Positions 1-10,879 of a stretch of DNA of 64,000 bases are shown here, one piece after another (positions within the stretch are counted from its first letter, which is position 1; each line of letters begins with the position of its first letter). The position numbers were made by a program, and so were the translations under genes. Under the pieces are notes generated by a model, which did not search any database, was not told where the DNA came from, and saw only the letters and a program-made list of their open reading frames with translations. The stretch is from NCBI GenBank assembly GCA_028386065.3, contig JAKUCV010000976.1:165268-229267 (forward strand), written 5' to 3'. Origin of the DNA: Turnera subulata (Eukaryota; Streptophyta; Magnoliopsida; Malpighiales; Passifloraceae).

Positions 1-680
1 ATGTTGCCTTTTAGAACATCGATGTTTCCATACACAACATCGATGTTCTTCATCGCAACATCGATGTTTTTTGGCTTCGCAAAAATATGGTGAAAAAGGG
101 TCTTTGCCAGAACATCGATGTTGGAAAATGCAACATCGATGTTTTTGTGAAACATCGATGTTGAGTTGGCCAACATCGATGTTTTTTGGCTTCGGCAAAA
201 TTCTATTTCAAAGATAGGTTCTCATGAACATCGATGTTGGATTGTAAACATCGATGTTTTGACCAACGGTCACAAGAACATCGATGTTTGATAATCCAAC
301 ATCGATGTTTTCTTGCTACTGCCAAAAAGATTTAAAAAACGACTTGATGCAACATCGATGTTATTATAAGAACATCGATGTTGTGAACTCAAAAACCAGT
401 TTTATGACTTACATGATTTATGAAATGCATGAGGAAAATGATTTTTGGTTTGAGCATTAACTTGGAGTACTTGAGTTACCATTTACAAGGATTTCCTATA
501 GATGAACTCTCTATATATCTTCCTTGTTGCTTCAAATCTTGTACTCCTTTGTCTTAGACTTGTGCTTCATTGATTGATGTCTTTTTGCTTTTCTTCAAGG
601 AATGAATTCATGAATGGAGCTTTGGTTAGTTTGTCATTATCAAAACCCTGAAATGAAACATGGAAGCATTAGTCCTAACA
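1..680 (-). mobile_element. SIRE-type Copia LTR, 5' part (fragment)
   Basis: Read on the minus strand this begins TGTTAGGACTAATGC at 680 and continues with a 'TTTTGATAATGACAAAC' stretch, the usual opening of SIRE/Maximus LTRs. It runs off the left edge of the window. A second copy of its terminal 197 bp lies at 2384-2580 and ends at the same base, which supports 680 as a true LTR end. No polypurine tract is visible just outside 680, so the neighbouring interior is rearranged. Nothing here looks coding. Confidence 0.6.
15..382. repeat. array of 13 copies of the palindrome AACATCGATGTT
   Basis: Perfect copies of this self-complementary 12-mer start at 15, 36, 57, 111, 132, 151, 172, 227, 247, 277, 298, 351 and 371. 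The sequence between copies differs, so this is not a simple tandem repeat. Start-to-start spacings are 19-21, 30 or 53-55 bp, close to two, three and five turns of B-DNA. The same word recurs at 63326-63762. Confidence 0.95.
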
Positions 681-1255
681 CAATGCAATCCAGTACTCTT
701 CCACCGTCTTGTTGCCTTGCTTCATTGGAACTTGTGCATCAGCTCCCTTTGATGTGTCACAGGCACAAACCTCTTCTTCATAATCTGTTTCAGCTCAGCC
801 GAAGTCTCTATCTCAGGCTCTCCATACTCTCTTCGGGTATTAAGAGTTTTTTTCCACCATGACCTAGCATAATCTCTGAATTCCACCACTGCAAGTTTGA
901 CCTCCTTCTCTTCAATGTATCGATGGCAATCAAAGATAACCTCCATGTCATGTACCCAATCAATGAATACCTCAGGATCACCAGTTCCATGGAATGTAGG
1001 CAGCTTCATCTTGATGCTATTAACATCATTGTCCAATCGCATTGCACCTCCTTCCCGGTTGTTGAAGTACCGATCCAACCTAGGTTTGAAGCTGATACAA
1101 ATTGAGGCAAGCTTAGACAATTGAAGAATGATGCACTCAAAGGTTACGTTGGAAACAACAGTGGTGACAAGCAAGGAACTTGGATGTATTCTAACAAGCT
1201 CAAAGTTCAACATTACAAGCTCACTTTCCGAATCATATCCAAGATTCGTTATCAC
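681..1255 (-). pseudogene. Gypsy gag relic (inverted copy)
   Basis: The minus-strand frame at 722-1255 encodes a Retrotrans_gag-like segment in its C-terminal half: a 'KLPTFHGTGDPEVFIDWVHDME' block followed by an 'ARSWWKK' block and a basic tail. These are typical of Ty3/Gypsy capsid. The N-terminal 70 residues match nothing I recognise. There is no zinc knuckle, protease or RT next to it, so this is an isolated fragment. It faces a related gag relic on the plus strand (1440-2047), so the two form a divergent inverted pair. The stretch 1256-1439 between them shows no feature. Confidence 0.7.
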
Positions 1256-1439
1256 AAGAAGTTCAAGAAGAGATGGAAAATCAAGATTGGAGAGGAGCTG
1301 AAACTGAAGCCCATCAATTTGCTGTCAATTAAGGAGTAATTGACTCGAGAGCACATTGGGCCCAGTCGACATCAATCCACCTTCAGGAAGGTGTCGACAT
1401 ATCCATTTTATTTATAATTATAGAGTGGAGATGATATTT

Positions 1440-2047
1440 GAAGTGGGAGAATAGAGTGGAGATGATATTTGATTGCCATAGCTACACTGAGGCAAAGAAG
1501 GTAAAATTGGCGGTTGATGGGTTTACTGACTATGCTTTGGTTTGGTAGAACAACTTTATGTTGGACAGGAGGTACAATTATGAGGAACCTATCGACACTT
1601 GGACTGAGATGAAGAAAATTATGAGGAAGAGAATTGTTCCTGCTAATTACTATAGGGAGCTGCCTCAAAAGCACCAGACAATGCACCAAGATTCCAAGAG
1701 CCTTGAAGAGTATTACAATGATGATTGGCATAGAGAGACTTCAGCTAATAGTGCAACGAGGATGCAAAAGGCTAGGAATCCGAATCCTGTGCATTTTGAC
1801 TATGGAAATGTACCTAAGGAAGAATTTCCGGATACTAGGCGTGTGCTGAATGCTCAAGTCAAAGAAGATGGTGTTGGGCAAAGGGATAAACTTTTCTATA
1901 CAAGATGCTTGGTGAATGAGAAGGCCATGAGTGTTAAAATTGATGGGGATAGCGACACTAACATGGTGAGCACATATATGGTGGAAAGTTTAGGATTGGA
2001 GTGTTTGGAGCATCCTAGATCCTATCGCCTGCAAAGGACGAATGGCA
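1440..2047 (+). pseudogene. Gypsy gag-protease relic with internal deletion
   Basis: The plus strand encodes a gag segment homologous to the minus-strand relic on its left ('EMIFDCHSYTEAKKVKLAV'). It passes an in-frame TAG at 1546-1548 where the related copy has Trp, then continues from 1558. After about 60 residues the sequence jumps from gag ('SLEEYYND') to a retropepsin-like block containing 'IDGDSDTNMVS', so the zinc knuckle region is deleted. The frame is cut at 2047 by an Angela-type LTR. It is non-functional. Confidence 0.65.
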
Positions 2048-2382
2048 TGTAAGTTTCCCTAGGCTATATGACAATCATATACAAGCAAAAGAGGCAGCGG
2101 AAGCAAAGGAAACTTAGCCAAGAACCACATGTGAAGCATATAAACCGTATAACAAAATTTCATACCTTGTTCAGTTGAGGTCATTCACCCAACTGCTGGA
2201 ACGAATCATCTAGACCAAGACGAAGGCTGAAACGAATCAGTTAGAGCAAGAAGAAGACCTGCTCCTCTACGGTATCCACACGAACCGTGATCGGCTTCGA
2301 ATCGTCGCACGAATCAAGCCTCGAGCACTCCCACTTGATGTGCTAGCAACAAAGGTAGGAGCTAGTGTGTGTTTGGGGTGTT
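2048..2382 (-). mobile_element. Angela-type Copia LTR, truncated
   Basis: From TGTAAGTTTCC at 2048 the sequence parallels the solo LTR at 37213 and the LTR at 56909: the 'AGCGGAA' block, 'ACATGTGAAGC.TA..AACCG', 'CTACGGTATCCACACGAACC' and 'TGATGTGCTAGCAACAAA'. It stops at the single N at 2383, so about 1.2 kb of the LTR is missing. Insertion is into the gag-protease relic. The orientation matches that of the coding Angela copy, which reads on the minus strand. Confidence 0.75.
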
Positions 2383-2383
2383 N
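2383..2383. other. assembly gap (single N)
   Basis: One unknown base separates the truncated Angela-type LTR from a 197-bp duplicate of 487-680. An abrupt change of repeat family at a one-base gap suggests a join of unknown true length. Confidence 0.95.
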
Positions 2384-2580
2384 AAGGATTTCCTATAGAT
2401 GAACTTTCTATATATCTTCATCCTTGTTGCTTCAAATCTTGTACTCCTTTGTCTTAGACTTGTGCTTCATTGATTGATGTCTTTTTGCTTTTCTTCAAGG
2501 AATGAATTCATGAATGGAGCTTTGGTTAGTTTGTCATTATCAAAACCCTGAAATGAAACATGGAAGCATTAGTCCTAACA
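2384..2580 (-). mobile_element. SIRE-type LTR end, second copy
   Basis: Nearly identical to 487-680, apart from a few substitutions and a 3-base insertion, and ending at the same CCTAACA. It abuts the interior of element A's 5' LTR at 2581 (equivalent to 15603 in the 3' LTR). A SIRE-type element or LTR therefore seems to have inserted into that LTR. The rest lies beyond the gap. Confidence 0.65.
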
Positions 2581-4187
2581 TAGGTTAGGTTATGGCTTGG
2601 TGATATGTGTTGATGTTAGATTGAGATGAGATGGTTAGCATAGGCTTGGACTAGTGCACTCAAGTGGGTTCGTAGTGATCCGATGGCACGCAAGTGCACG
2701 CAAGTGGCACCTAGTTGTGTGTTGGTGGCAATTGGGGTGGTGACTCACCTACTTGGGCAGGGATTAAGAGGTGAAAACAAGCACCTCTCCCTCTCACTTA
2801 TCAGACAAATTCGTCCTGAGTCTTGAGAGGGGAAAGAGAGAAGATAAAGGGAGAAAGAGAGAAAGAGGAGAGTGAGCCCAAGGGGGTTCTGCTCTCGGCC
2901 AGACAGACCCCTACCCCCGAAAATAATGATTCCGGCCAAACCACCATTTGGAATTGAGTGAAACCAAATCCCAAAGTTAGATACCTTCCATAGCGTTAAT
3001 TGGGAACCAGTTTGGTGGGTTTTAGAGCTGAACTGAGAGAGTTATGCTCTCTCCAAGTTCACTGTTCTGCAGCAGACCTGCTGCTAGACCCCGAGTTGAT
3101 GTAGGAGCCATAACTGGAGTTAGAGAGCTTGCAATTGAGTGTTCTTGGTGGCTCTGGAACGATAAGCGATAGGGTTACAACGTTTATGTTTATTTCCAAG
3201 GCTGAATCGGCCTGTAGCTTCCTGTTTATTCTCGATGAATTTTCTGTTGGTGTAGGGCAGCTTCTGCCTGAATTGAGAAAAGATAAGTATTGTGGGTAGG
3301 ATTGTGTTTCACAAGCTATTATTGCTGTAGATTGATTGTGATGTCTAATTGTGTGTTTAAAACAGGGACTAAGGTTCCAAGAGGCCTAAAGGGTGTAATG
3401 GAGAGGAATTGGTTTAGGAATACCTAGGTGATGGTAAGTAAGTTTGTTATGCAAGTAGTGAATACTTGTGCCCCATTGCTGGGCGGAAGGCTCCTTTATT
3501 GCATGCTTGAGTGCGTGAATAATTGTTGTATGGGCATGCTGGTACACTCTTGATTTTTTGGTGCATATTGTAGTGTGTTGGTTATCATTGGCCAACTATA
3601 CATATTGTTGGCTAGTTCCTGCTCATTGATGGTTATTGTGGCTTGATGAAGCATAGTTGAGTTAGTTGGTCATTTTGGGGTATTAGTGCTTTTTGCTGAC
3701 TATATGGTGGATGATGGTTATGGTATATGGGTGTGATCTATTTGATGCTTTGATTACTCATGTTCTTGATGCACTTGGTGCTTGATGTGAATAGATTGGT
3801 TGCATTGCACATGTTGTGCCTGTTATTGCATTCCATCACTTGGATGCGCATGTGTTTGTGGACCACTGGCCAGTTGGGAGATGGTGCAAAGGTAGTGCAT
3901 AAGAAGATGTTTGCACTTACCATGTTGATGATTATTTAACGGGCCTTGCGGTAGTTGATGGCCGCTTGGAGTAAAACGGTCGTGATTATTTAACTGGCCT
4001 TGCGGTGCTAGATGGCCGCTTGGAGTAAAATGGTTGTGCTTGTTCCGTGGCGTGGGTGCCTGGTATTTGTGCATTATGCATTACTGTATGTGTTGAATGA
4101 CTATGTGTTGCCCATGTCCAGCCTTGTGCGCAGTATGTGGTTGCTTTCTTGCATGGCCTATTTACTTACTGAGTTTTGTACACACCC

Positions 4188-4231
<44 letters not shown>

Positions 4232-4620
4232 TCCTCCCCATGTCTTACAGGTGCCAGAATGAGAGTTTGGGAAGTAGGTTGATGGGTATAGCCGAGTCGG
4301 TCTTCTTTAATTATATTATTGTATTATTTTTGCATGGAGGTTGTGTCATTATAAAGTAAGAGTTAGTGCCCCTTGTAGCAATGGTTTAATGACACTGGTG
4401 AAGTTGTCTTTATCAATGAGTCTTGGTACTTTTTATCATCTTTATTGCCTTTGCATTTTTTGTTGTTGCTTCCTTTTATACTGCGCATTTTCTTGGTTGG
4501 TGACCCGCCGAGCAGAGGCAATGAGCTTTTGGTTGTGTCGATGAAAGGCCTTTGGGTGCCTTGTGGCACGTTGTGGGTGCACATGGCACCTGGCAGGTCG
4601 CGCTTAGCGGGGGCGTGACA
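2581..4620 (+). mobile_element. element A (Tekay-like Gypsy), 5' LTR, 5'-truncated
   Basis: This is collinear with 15603-17840, the intact 3' LTR. It lacks the first 142 bp because of the SIRE-type insertion at 2580. It ends GGGGGCGTGACA at 4620, followed by a primer-binding site. Relative to the 3' LTR it has an extra block of about 90 bp at 4141-4230 that includes a 42-C run. ORFs here, such as the proline-rich one over the C run, are not genes. Confidence 0.85.
4189..4230. repeat. poly-C tract of 42 bases
   Basis: Uninterrupted C run inside element A's 5' LTR, absent from the 3' LTR at the equivalent point (about 17455). The exact length in an assembly is unreliable. Confidence 0.95.
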
Positions 4621-6963
4621 GTTGTGGTAGCGGAACATGATTATTTTGCAGGAATTTGGTGTCATGACATTTATGTCGTAGAGTGTAATAGTTGTAGTGG
4701 TGGAGGATGTTTTTGTAAGGATGTTAGGTGTCATATTTGTCGTATGGGTGGAACATATATATTTACAAAGCATGGTTGTAATGTTCTTGCTAGAGGGGCA
4801 GTAGGGTGTTGAGTCTAATGGCTAGTACCCATCAAGTTAGAGACCATTGGTTGGTGAGAGACATGTGTCAAAAATTTGTATTTTATTTATGACTGTGAAA
4901 ATATGACATTCCATTGTGAAAAATATGGTTAAAACCTTGCTGAACATATAGTTGAGGCCTTTTGGTTGTGAGCATACTAAGAGTATACAAGCATTCGTGG
5001 ATTGCCTAAAGATGTAAACTATGAGGAAAATGCTCTAAATATGAGAATACTGTCATGTGACATGGTTGCTTCTTAGCAAACGTCCGATAAGTAATTAATT
5101 GTTGCTGACTTCATATGTAGGAAGGCCTAGACGTTATACATGTGGAATGGGTGTTTAGAACTAGAATTTTGCATTCTGGTTGGTTACATAGTTAGAGCTA
5201 AATGGTAATTAACTTGGTTTCCTTTGACCTAAAGGATGGACATGTATAGGATTATAAGTTATTTTAGACTGGTCAAGTTATAGTTTGAGTTCTTAATCAA
5301 ATAGAACTGTGATAATGAAGGTTACTATGATTTAAGAGCTAAATTTACGAATAATCGTATGGAATGTTTGCATCTTCAGGATTTAAGTTGCATGTGTTTA
5401 ATACTTTGACATAATTTCCCTTCGAGGCAAAGGTTATAAAATTTTAAATTGTTTTTGAATTTGATTATTTAGTATATTAGCGAATCATCTAAGGGTGATA
5501 ATTACAATTAAAGTCATCACTGGTTTCGGTTAGCTTGGAGATTTAATGTTATATGTCCGATTGACATGATGTTGATGATATACCCTGGGTGCTTGTAACT
5601 TGTTTGTTTGATTAAGTAAAATTTAGCTTGGTGATAGATAAGATGGCATTTTATGATAGGAATAATAACTAAGATATTAGTTATGGAAAGTGATAGTAAG
5701 GTAAATAATTAAGAGATATTGATGAAGAGAATGACATGATAATATACTTATTTTAAAGTTGGCTTGCGAGGTATTCTCTGGAGATGTGGATAAACAATGG
5801 GTCTGTAAGAGTAGATATGAAATTATGTTATATGTTATAGATATGATAAGTACATGATTTAGCAATTGAAGGAAAAATTTGGAGATCGTGATTACTGTAG
5901 AATAAATGGTTAGGTGCATTTAGCTTAGGAGCTTGAGTGAGCAAATAAGAGTGGTGATAGTGAGTTGGATGAGATTCAAGTCACTTGTTTCATGGATGTT
6001 TAATGGGGTAATGCATGCTGAAGGCTTGAGATGTAAATGTTTTAGAATTGTCTGCAATATGTGTTGTATTTGTCTTACATGATTTTTGTGTGGAGGAGAA
6101 ATGTTTATGTGGGGGTAATATGTTTCTTAGTCTTTTGGGGATCTAGATCCTGAAATGAGAGAAACACGATGAGAAGATTATGTTGTCGTTGAACTAAGTG
6201 TATTATATATAAAATTTTGCTGAAACTATATTTGAGCATGTGTATTACATGGTTTTTGATAATATGCACTCATTGCTTGACATACAGATTTCTCATACTA
6301 TCTAAAGGTCCATAGCTACATGGTGAATAAGGTATTCATATTTGAAATGCATATTATGCATCCTTGCTGGGGAAGAAAGTCTATTGTTACCTTATTAAGT
6401 ACCTATAGTGTAAGTTGAATTGGTTACTGTGTTGTGTTTGAATTGATTATGATAGTCTTGTGATGGCTAGGAATGCTGCCAAGAAATTTGCAGATAAAAT
6501 TATATGCAGTTGGGACAACTGAGAATACAGCATTAGGTGGAGTGAAATAATTGATCTTGTAAAGTCAAAGATGTGTAAACGATAGTGGGGTAATTTCAAC
6601 CTTGGATCGATATAGTTGGAGTGAAGAGTTGATATATTGGAGGAAAATTTTCTGAGAGGAGGATGTCTAAGTATACAAGAGCAGGTTTGTAATTTTGTAA
6701 ACCGTAGCTTGATACTAACCAGTAAAGTGTAATGGATAATCTTGTGTTATCTAAGGATGAGTATAGTGTGAAGGAATAGCTTGTGCTCATGCGAGTACTA
6801 GTATGCGAGTAGTATAATTTGTGGCTCCGTTGGGGTAATTGGCCTTGTTGGCCAATTGGCATAGTAGTGTGCCAGTAGTGCGCTTTAGTAGAGTGATTAT
6901 GACGTAGAAGCTATTACTGAAGAGAGAATGGGTGTATGTATTGTAGAAGCTATTACTCAGCTG
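4621..6963 (+). mobile_element. element A internal region, left part; PBS at 4624-4635
   Basis: TGGTAGCGGAAC at 4624-4635 lies three bases after the LTR and resembles the initiator-Met PBS (TGGTATCAGAGC) with three differences. The following 2.3 kb is AT-rich with no ORF above 90 codons and no gag, protease, RT, RNase H or integrase motif on either strand. Element A is therefore a non-autonomous derivative. The internal region resumes at 14914. Confidence 0.75.
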
Positions 6964-7325
6964 CAGATGAGTTGGTGAAGGTGCTCTCCTTGACGGGGAT
7001 AAAAAGCATCACGTCCCGAGTTCGAATCCCTAGTGCTGCAGCATGCTAAAGGATTAAACCCAAGAGGTGTGGGCTGAGGGAAGTGATGTAACAATACCTG
7101 AATATGGTGGGTCCCTCGGGGAGAGGGCCTTCACAGAAAAGGCTCCTTTTTTGTGAAGGCCCTCCCCCTGAGGGACCCACCAAATCTAGGTATTGTTACA
7201 TCACATCCCTCAGCCCACACCTTTTTAAGGTTTAATCCTTTACCATGCTGCAGCACTAGGGATTCGAACTCGGGACGTGATGCTTTTTATCCCCCTCAAG
7301 GAGAGCACCTTCACCAACTCATCTG
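6964..7325. mobile_element. inverted pair of tRNA-derived SINEs (hairpin)
   Basis: Two nearly identical arms, 6964-7140 and 7147-7325, are reverse complements around a 6-base loop (GGCTCC). Each arm begins CAGATGAGTTGGTGAAGG (A-box-like), has GAGTTCGAATCCC (Pol III B box, 7018-7030 and the complement of 7259-7271), and ends in a short A run next to the loop. Tail-to-tail insertion of two SINEs explains this. A transcript across it would fold into about 175 bp of duplex. The right arm meets element B's LTR at 7324. Confidence 0.75.
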
Positions 7326-7644
7326 TAACGCCCCGATTTTTCGTTAATTAATTTTTATGGAATTTTCAAATTTTTTGAATTTAAATTCCAACTTTACCCT
7401 TGAAGAATTTCCGGAATTTTTGGTCAAGAAAATTAATGTTATTAATTTATTCTTACACGGAAATATTTTATATATGTTGGATTTAATCCTACTTTCGGAT
7501 ACTACGGAATTAAATTGTGTTTTAGGGTGCAACACATGGTATAGTGTAGTTTTGCCAAAAACTACGTAGTTTCGGGAGAGGCCAAACATAAAACTCAAGC
7601 TTGGCCTGCGTTTTGACCAAGGGAAGAGGGTTAACCGCGCCTAC

Positions 7645-7668
7645 GACCAAAACGACGTCGTTTTGGTC
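7645..7668. promoter_or_regulatory. 24-bp perfect palindrome centred on GACGTC, upstream of LTR TATA
   Basis: The 24 bases are fully self-complementary: 12-nt arms GACCAAAACGAC / GTCGTTTTGGTC with an ACGT core of the kind bound by plant bZIP factors. It lies 26 bp upstream of a TATA box and is conserved in the 3' LTR at 12061-12084. A role in LTR transcription is inferred. Confidence 0.7.
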
Positions 7669-7694
7669 CCGGCCGAAACCAACCCTAACCTTAG

Positions 7695-7702
7695 GTATAA
7701 AA
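7695..7702 (+). promoter_or_regulatory. TATA box of element B 5' LTR
   Basis: TATAAAAC at 7695-7702 is followed about 25 bp later by a CT-rich leader. The 3' LTR has TACAAAAC at the same place, so its promoter core is altered. Confidence 0.6.
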
Positions 7703-9093
7703 CCCATCCTTTTCTCTCCTTCTCCTCTCTTGTTTCTCTTTTCTTCTCCTCCGGACGGCTGCCTCACTTTCTCTACTTTCTCTCTTTACTTCTCTTCCTC
7801 AAATCCTCTCTCCTTTGAAATCAACCGAGGCCACCATCATCTCTGCTCCTCTTCCTCCTTGTTTTCTCTTCCTGCTTCCTACTTCTCTTTGAGCCGCCAC
7901 AGCATATCACACCTCACCATCGGTAATCGCTGCCGCCAGTACAAACCGGGGGAGAACCAGATGGGTCGACTCGACGGCGGGCTGGGCTTTGGTCCGTCGT
8001 CCAGGTGTGAGAAACCCGAGGAGGACGAACGACAGAGGACCCGAGGCGTGAACTCGAACCTGCCGCCATCGTCGTTCATGCGCCGTCGTCTGGTCCGGTG
8101 AGCCAACGAGCCAATTCCTTTCCTCTTGTTTTCTTCTTCTTCTTTTCTCTGTTTCGGGTTTTGATTGGAGTTTTGTGCGTGCTGTGCTTTGTCGTTGGTG
8201 TTACCTGCTTGTGCTCGGACGATGGCGGGTCTGCGTGTGTGGCAGTTGTCCAGTGGTGGTGATTGCCGTGCCTTGTGCGGTGGTCGAGGCGGCGGTGGAC
8301 TCGTGTGTTGTTGGGTCATTGGTGGTTTGTTGTTTTGTTGGTGAACGGGCTCGTGGTGTCAGTGGAGGCCGATGTTGGTTCGGGTGCGGTTACGAGATAC
8401 TCTTCGCGTCGCCGCCTCCTGTTCTCGGGTAAGCATCGTCGTCCTCAATTTTCTCTTCCCCTTTTTCCTTTGCTCCCCGTGTTGATAGCTTTTGTTGTGG
8501 TTGTTTATGGGGTGTTCGGGTCTGGGTTCGGAGGCGGATGGGGTGTGCAGTGACGTGGGTAGTTTTTTCTTCGGTAGTGGACAGAACCGAGGCGAGGGCA
8601 GATTGTTCCGGTGAGTAACTCCGGTGATTGCCTCGGTGTCCCAATTCGCTTGATTATGTTTATGTGCTTAAGGAGTTGTGTGACGTTAGATTGTGTTTTG
8701 TTGGAAAGGACATAAGTGTGGGTGTGCTTTTCGGGATGTAGGAAGTTCTCCGGCAACTTGGGGTCTTTTCCGGCAATGTTGTGGCCGGAATCCGGCGGAA
8801 GGGTTACTGTTCCGGCGAGCATCAAGAGTCGGCATTAAATGGTAAATTCCCGACGAAGCCTGTAATCTAATTCTGTACAAGTCATGTACTAGTTGTGCAT
8901 TTTTATCGATGTATCTAAAAATAATGGACTTAGTGGAAAACGAGTGTGGCACGGTGAGAAGTGCGTGGCCGGAATATATATCCGACGCACATAATATCTT
9001 TAGGCCGGAAAGGTCGGGGCTCGGGAGCTCGATTAGTGTGATTAAGTGAACGGGCCGGGCCTAGACCCAAGTTATGCCATGTTAAGGATATAT

Positions 9094-9235
9094 GGGCTTT
9101 AGGCCCAAGGACTATTATAGATACGGGCTATAGGCCCAATAAAGGGTAATAAATTTAAAATGGGCTTTAGGCCCAATAACTTTAAATGAAATGGGCTTTA
9201 GGCCCAGTGACTTTAATTGATGTGGGTTTAGGCCC
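9094..9235. repeat. five copies of GGGCTTTAGGCCC at about 31-bp spacing
   Basis: Copies start at 9094, 9125, 9162, 9193 and 9224 (steps 31, 37, 31, 31). The word is an interrupted palindrome and contains TGGGCY-type 'site II' sequences when flanked by T and A. The same array is in the 3' LTR at 13512-13651. The intervening bases are only loosely similar. Confidence 0.9.
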
Positions 9236-10005
9236 TGTGAACCGTTAATCGAGATAAATAATTGAACTTAAGCAAACTTTTGGTCTCTTGCTAAGTTATG
9301 GGATTTGTCGAGCTAAGACTGGGCTTAAGGACTAAAAGATTTCATGCCGTTTTAGTCACGGCATTGACATGCATTCATCATGATTTTATGTGGACCTTAT
9401 GTGTGGTCATTTTGATTCTATTATAGGATATGTTAAGGTGGAATGAGCTTCGGCTTCCGAGACTATTATTATGGCCAAGGTGAGGACTTATAAACCTTTG
9501 TATGCATTACTGCCTACAATGCTCGGTTAATTGTTTTGGAATATAAAGTGGTGTTGTTTGTTTGGTCTTTAATGCTGTATGCATGCTTGCCTGATGTGCT
9601 GATGTTGTTAATTGTAAAGTGTATATATTGATGATATCTTTGATGCGGTATGCCTGATTAAGTGAATTGTGTGACGGTGTAATATGATATGCCAGTTGAG
9701 CATGTTTGTTTGTTATGCTAAATAACATGATTTATGGATTTGTGTTTGTGTGGTGGACTGTGGGCTGGAGGCCCGGACTTGAAAATAAGATATTAAATTC
9801 CACACAACACTGTTGAATCATAACGTATGGTACAACTCTTAAAGAATAAATGAGAATAACGAATTGTAATAAAGTCTACTGTGGGGCTGTTGACCGGTTG
9901 GTTAGAGCGGGAAGTAATACCCCTCGGGATGGCATGCGGGTTTGCATGTGGGCCTGTGATGGCCGATTCTACCTCTTTCTTTCTATCTCCCCCTTTCTAC
10001 CTCCC

Positions 10006-10038
10006 TCTTTCTCTCTGTCTCTCTCTCTCTCTCTCTGG
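10006..10038. repeat. CT microsatellite in LTR
   Basis: A CT dinucleotide run, slightly interrupted. The equivalent tract at about 14246-14275 in the 3' LTR is shorter. Confidence 0.85.
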
Positions 10039-10441
10039 ATATGTTTGGGCTTCGTGCCTGATTTATTTGGGATTATGCCTGGTTGTCTCATGAGACGGGA
10101 CCGAGCTCGACGCACACAGTAGAGGGCCCTAATAAGATACTTAACCATAATAACAAAGATAATAACATAAGTAATGACAAGTGATGGTATGTAGTCTGAT
10201 GATGTCTTGCTCTGCGCATTGAGGTTGTTGTTGTTTGATGCCGGTGTAATTGTAGTTGATTTGTAATTGTATATTATTGGTTTATTTGTCTGCGGTGAGA
10301 CAGTGGTTGGTCTCACCCCCTCACAGTTTTACACAGGTTAGCTGATCGATGATCAGAAGAGCGTATCTGCAGGTGGCGATGCTTTCCTCCTTGGGTCGGA
10401 TCCATAGGGTGCATTACATTCATATTTGTTTATGTATTTGT

Positions 10442-10879
10442 NNNNNNNNNNNNNNNNNNNNNNNNNNNNNNNNNNNNNNNNNNNNNNNNNNNNNNNNNNN
10501 NNNNNNNNNNNNNNNNNNNNNNNNNNNNNNNNNNNNNNNNNNNNNNNNNNNNNNNNNNNNNNNNNNNNNNNNNNNNNNNNNNNNNNNNNNNNNNNNNNNN
10601 NNNNNNNNNNNNNNNNNNNNNNNNNNNNNNNNNNNNNNNNNNNNNNNNNNNNNNNNNNNNNNNNNNNNNNNNNNNNNNNNNNNNNNNNNNNNNNNNNNNN
10701 NNNNNNNNNNNNNNNNNNNNNNNNNNNNNNNNNNNNNNNNNNNNNNNNNNNNNNNNNNNNNNNNNNNNNNNNNNNNNNNNNNNNNNNNNNNNNNNNNNNN
10801 NNNNNNNNNNNNNNNNNNNNNNNNNNNNNNNNNNNNNNNNNNNNNNNNNNNNNNNNNNNNNNNNNNNNNNNNNNNNNNN
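10442..10879. other. assembly gap, 438 N
   Basis: By alignment with the 3' LTR, the gap should hold the last 235 bp or so of element B's 5' LTR, its primer-binding site and roughly 200 bp of interior, if the gap size is real. Confidence 0.98.

Larger units (their letters stand above)
7324..10441 (+). mobile_element. element B (Tekay-like LARD), 5' LTR
   Basis: It begins TGTAACGCCCCGATTTTTCG and is collinear with the 3' LTR at 11740-14913 up to the assembly gap at 10442, so its last 235 bp or so are hidden. It carries a 180-bp segment (about 9352-9530) that is deleted from the 3' LTR. The many ORFs of 60-170 codons are in both LTR copies, lack known domains and are interrupted differently in each, so they are not annotated as genes. 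Confidence 0.85.

Noticed and set aside
15..382. The AACATCGATGTT array as a CRISPR array
   Set aside because: The repeat is only 12 bp, spacing is irregular, spacers are partly AT-rich LTR text, and the context is a plant nuclear genome.
4012..4359. ORF with a long polyproline stretch
   Set aside because: Proline comes from the 42-C run in an LTR; the 3' LTR copy of the same region does not keep the frame.
6964..7325. A tRNA gene
   Set aside because: Only A and B box-like words match; the sequence cannot form a full cloverleaf and has a SINE-like body and tail.
7601..8553. ORFs of 85-166 codons in element B LTR
   Set aside because: They lie in LTRs, contain no domain and differ in stop positions between the two LTRs (for example 8101 versus 12469).
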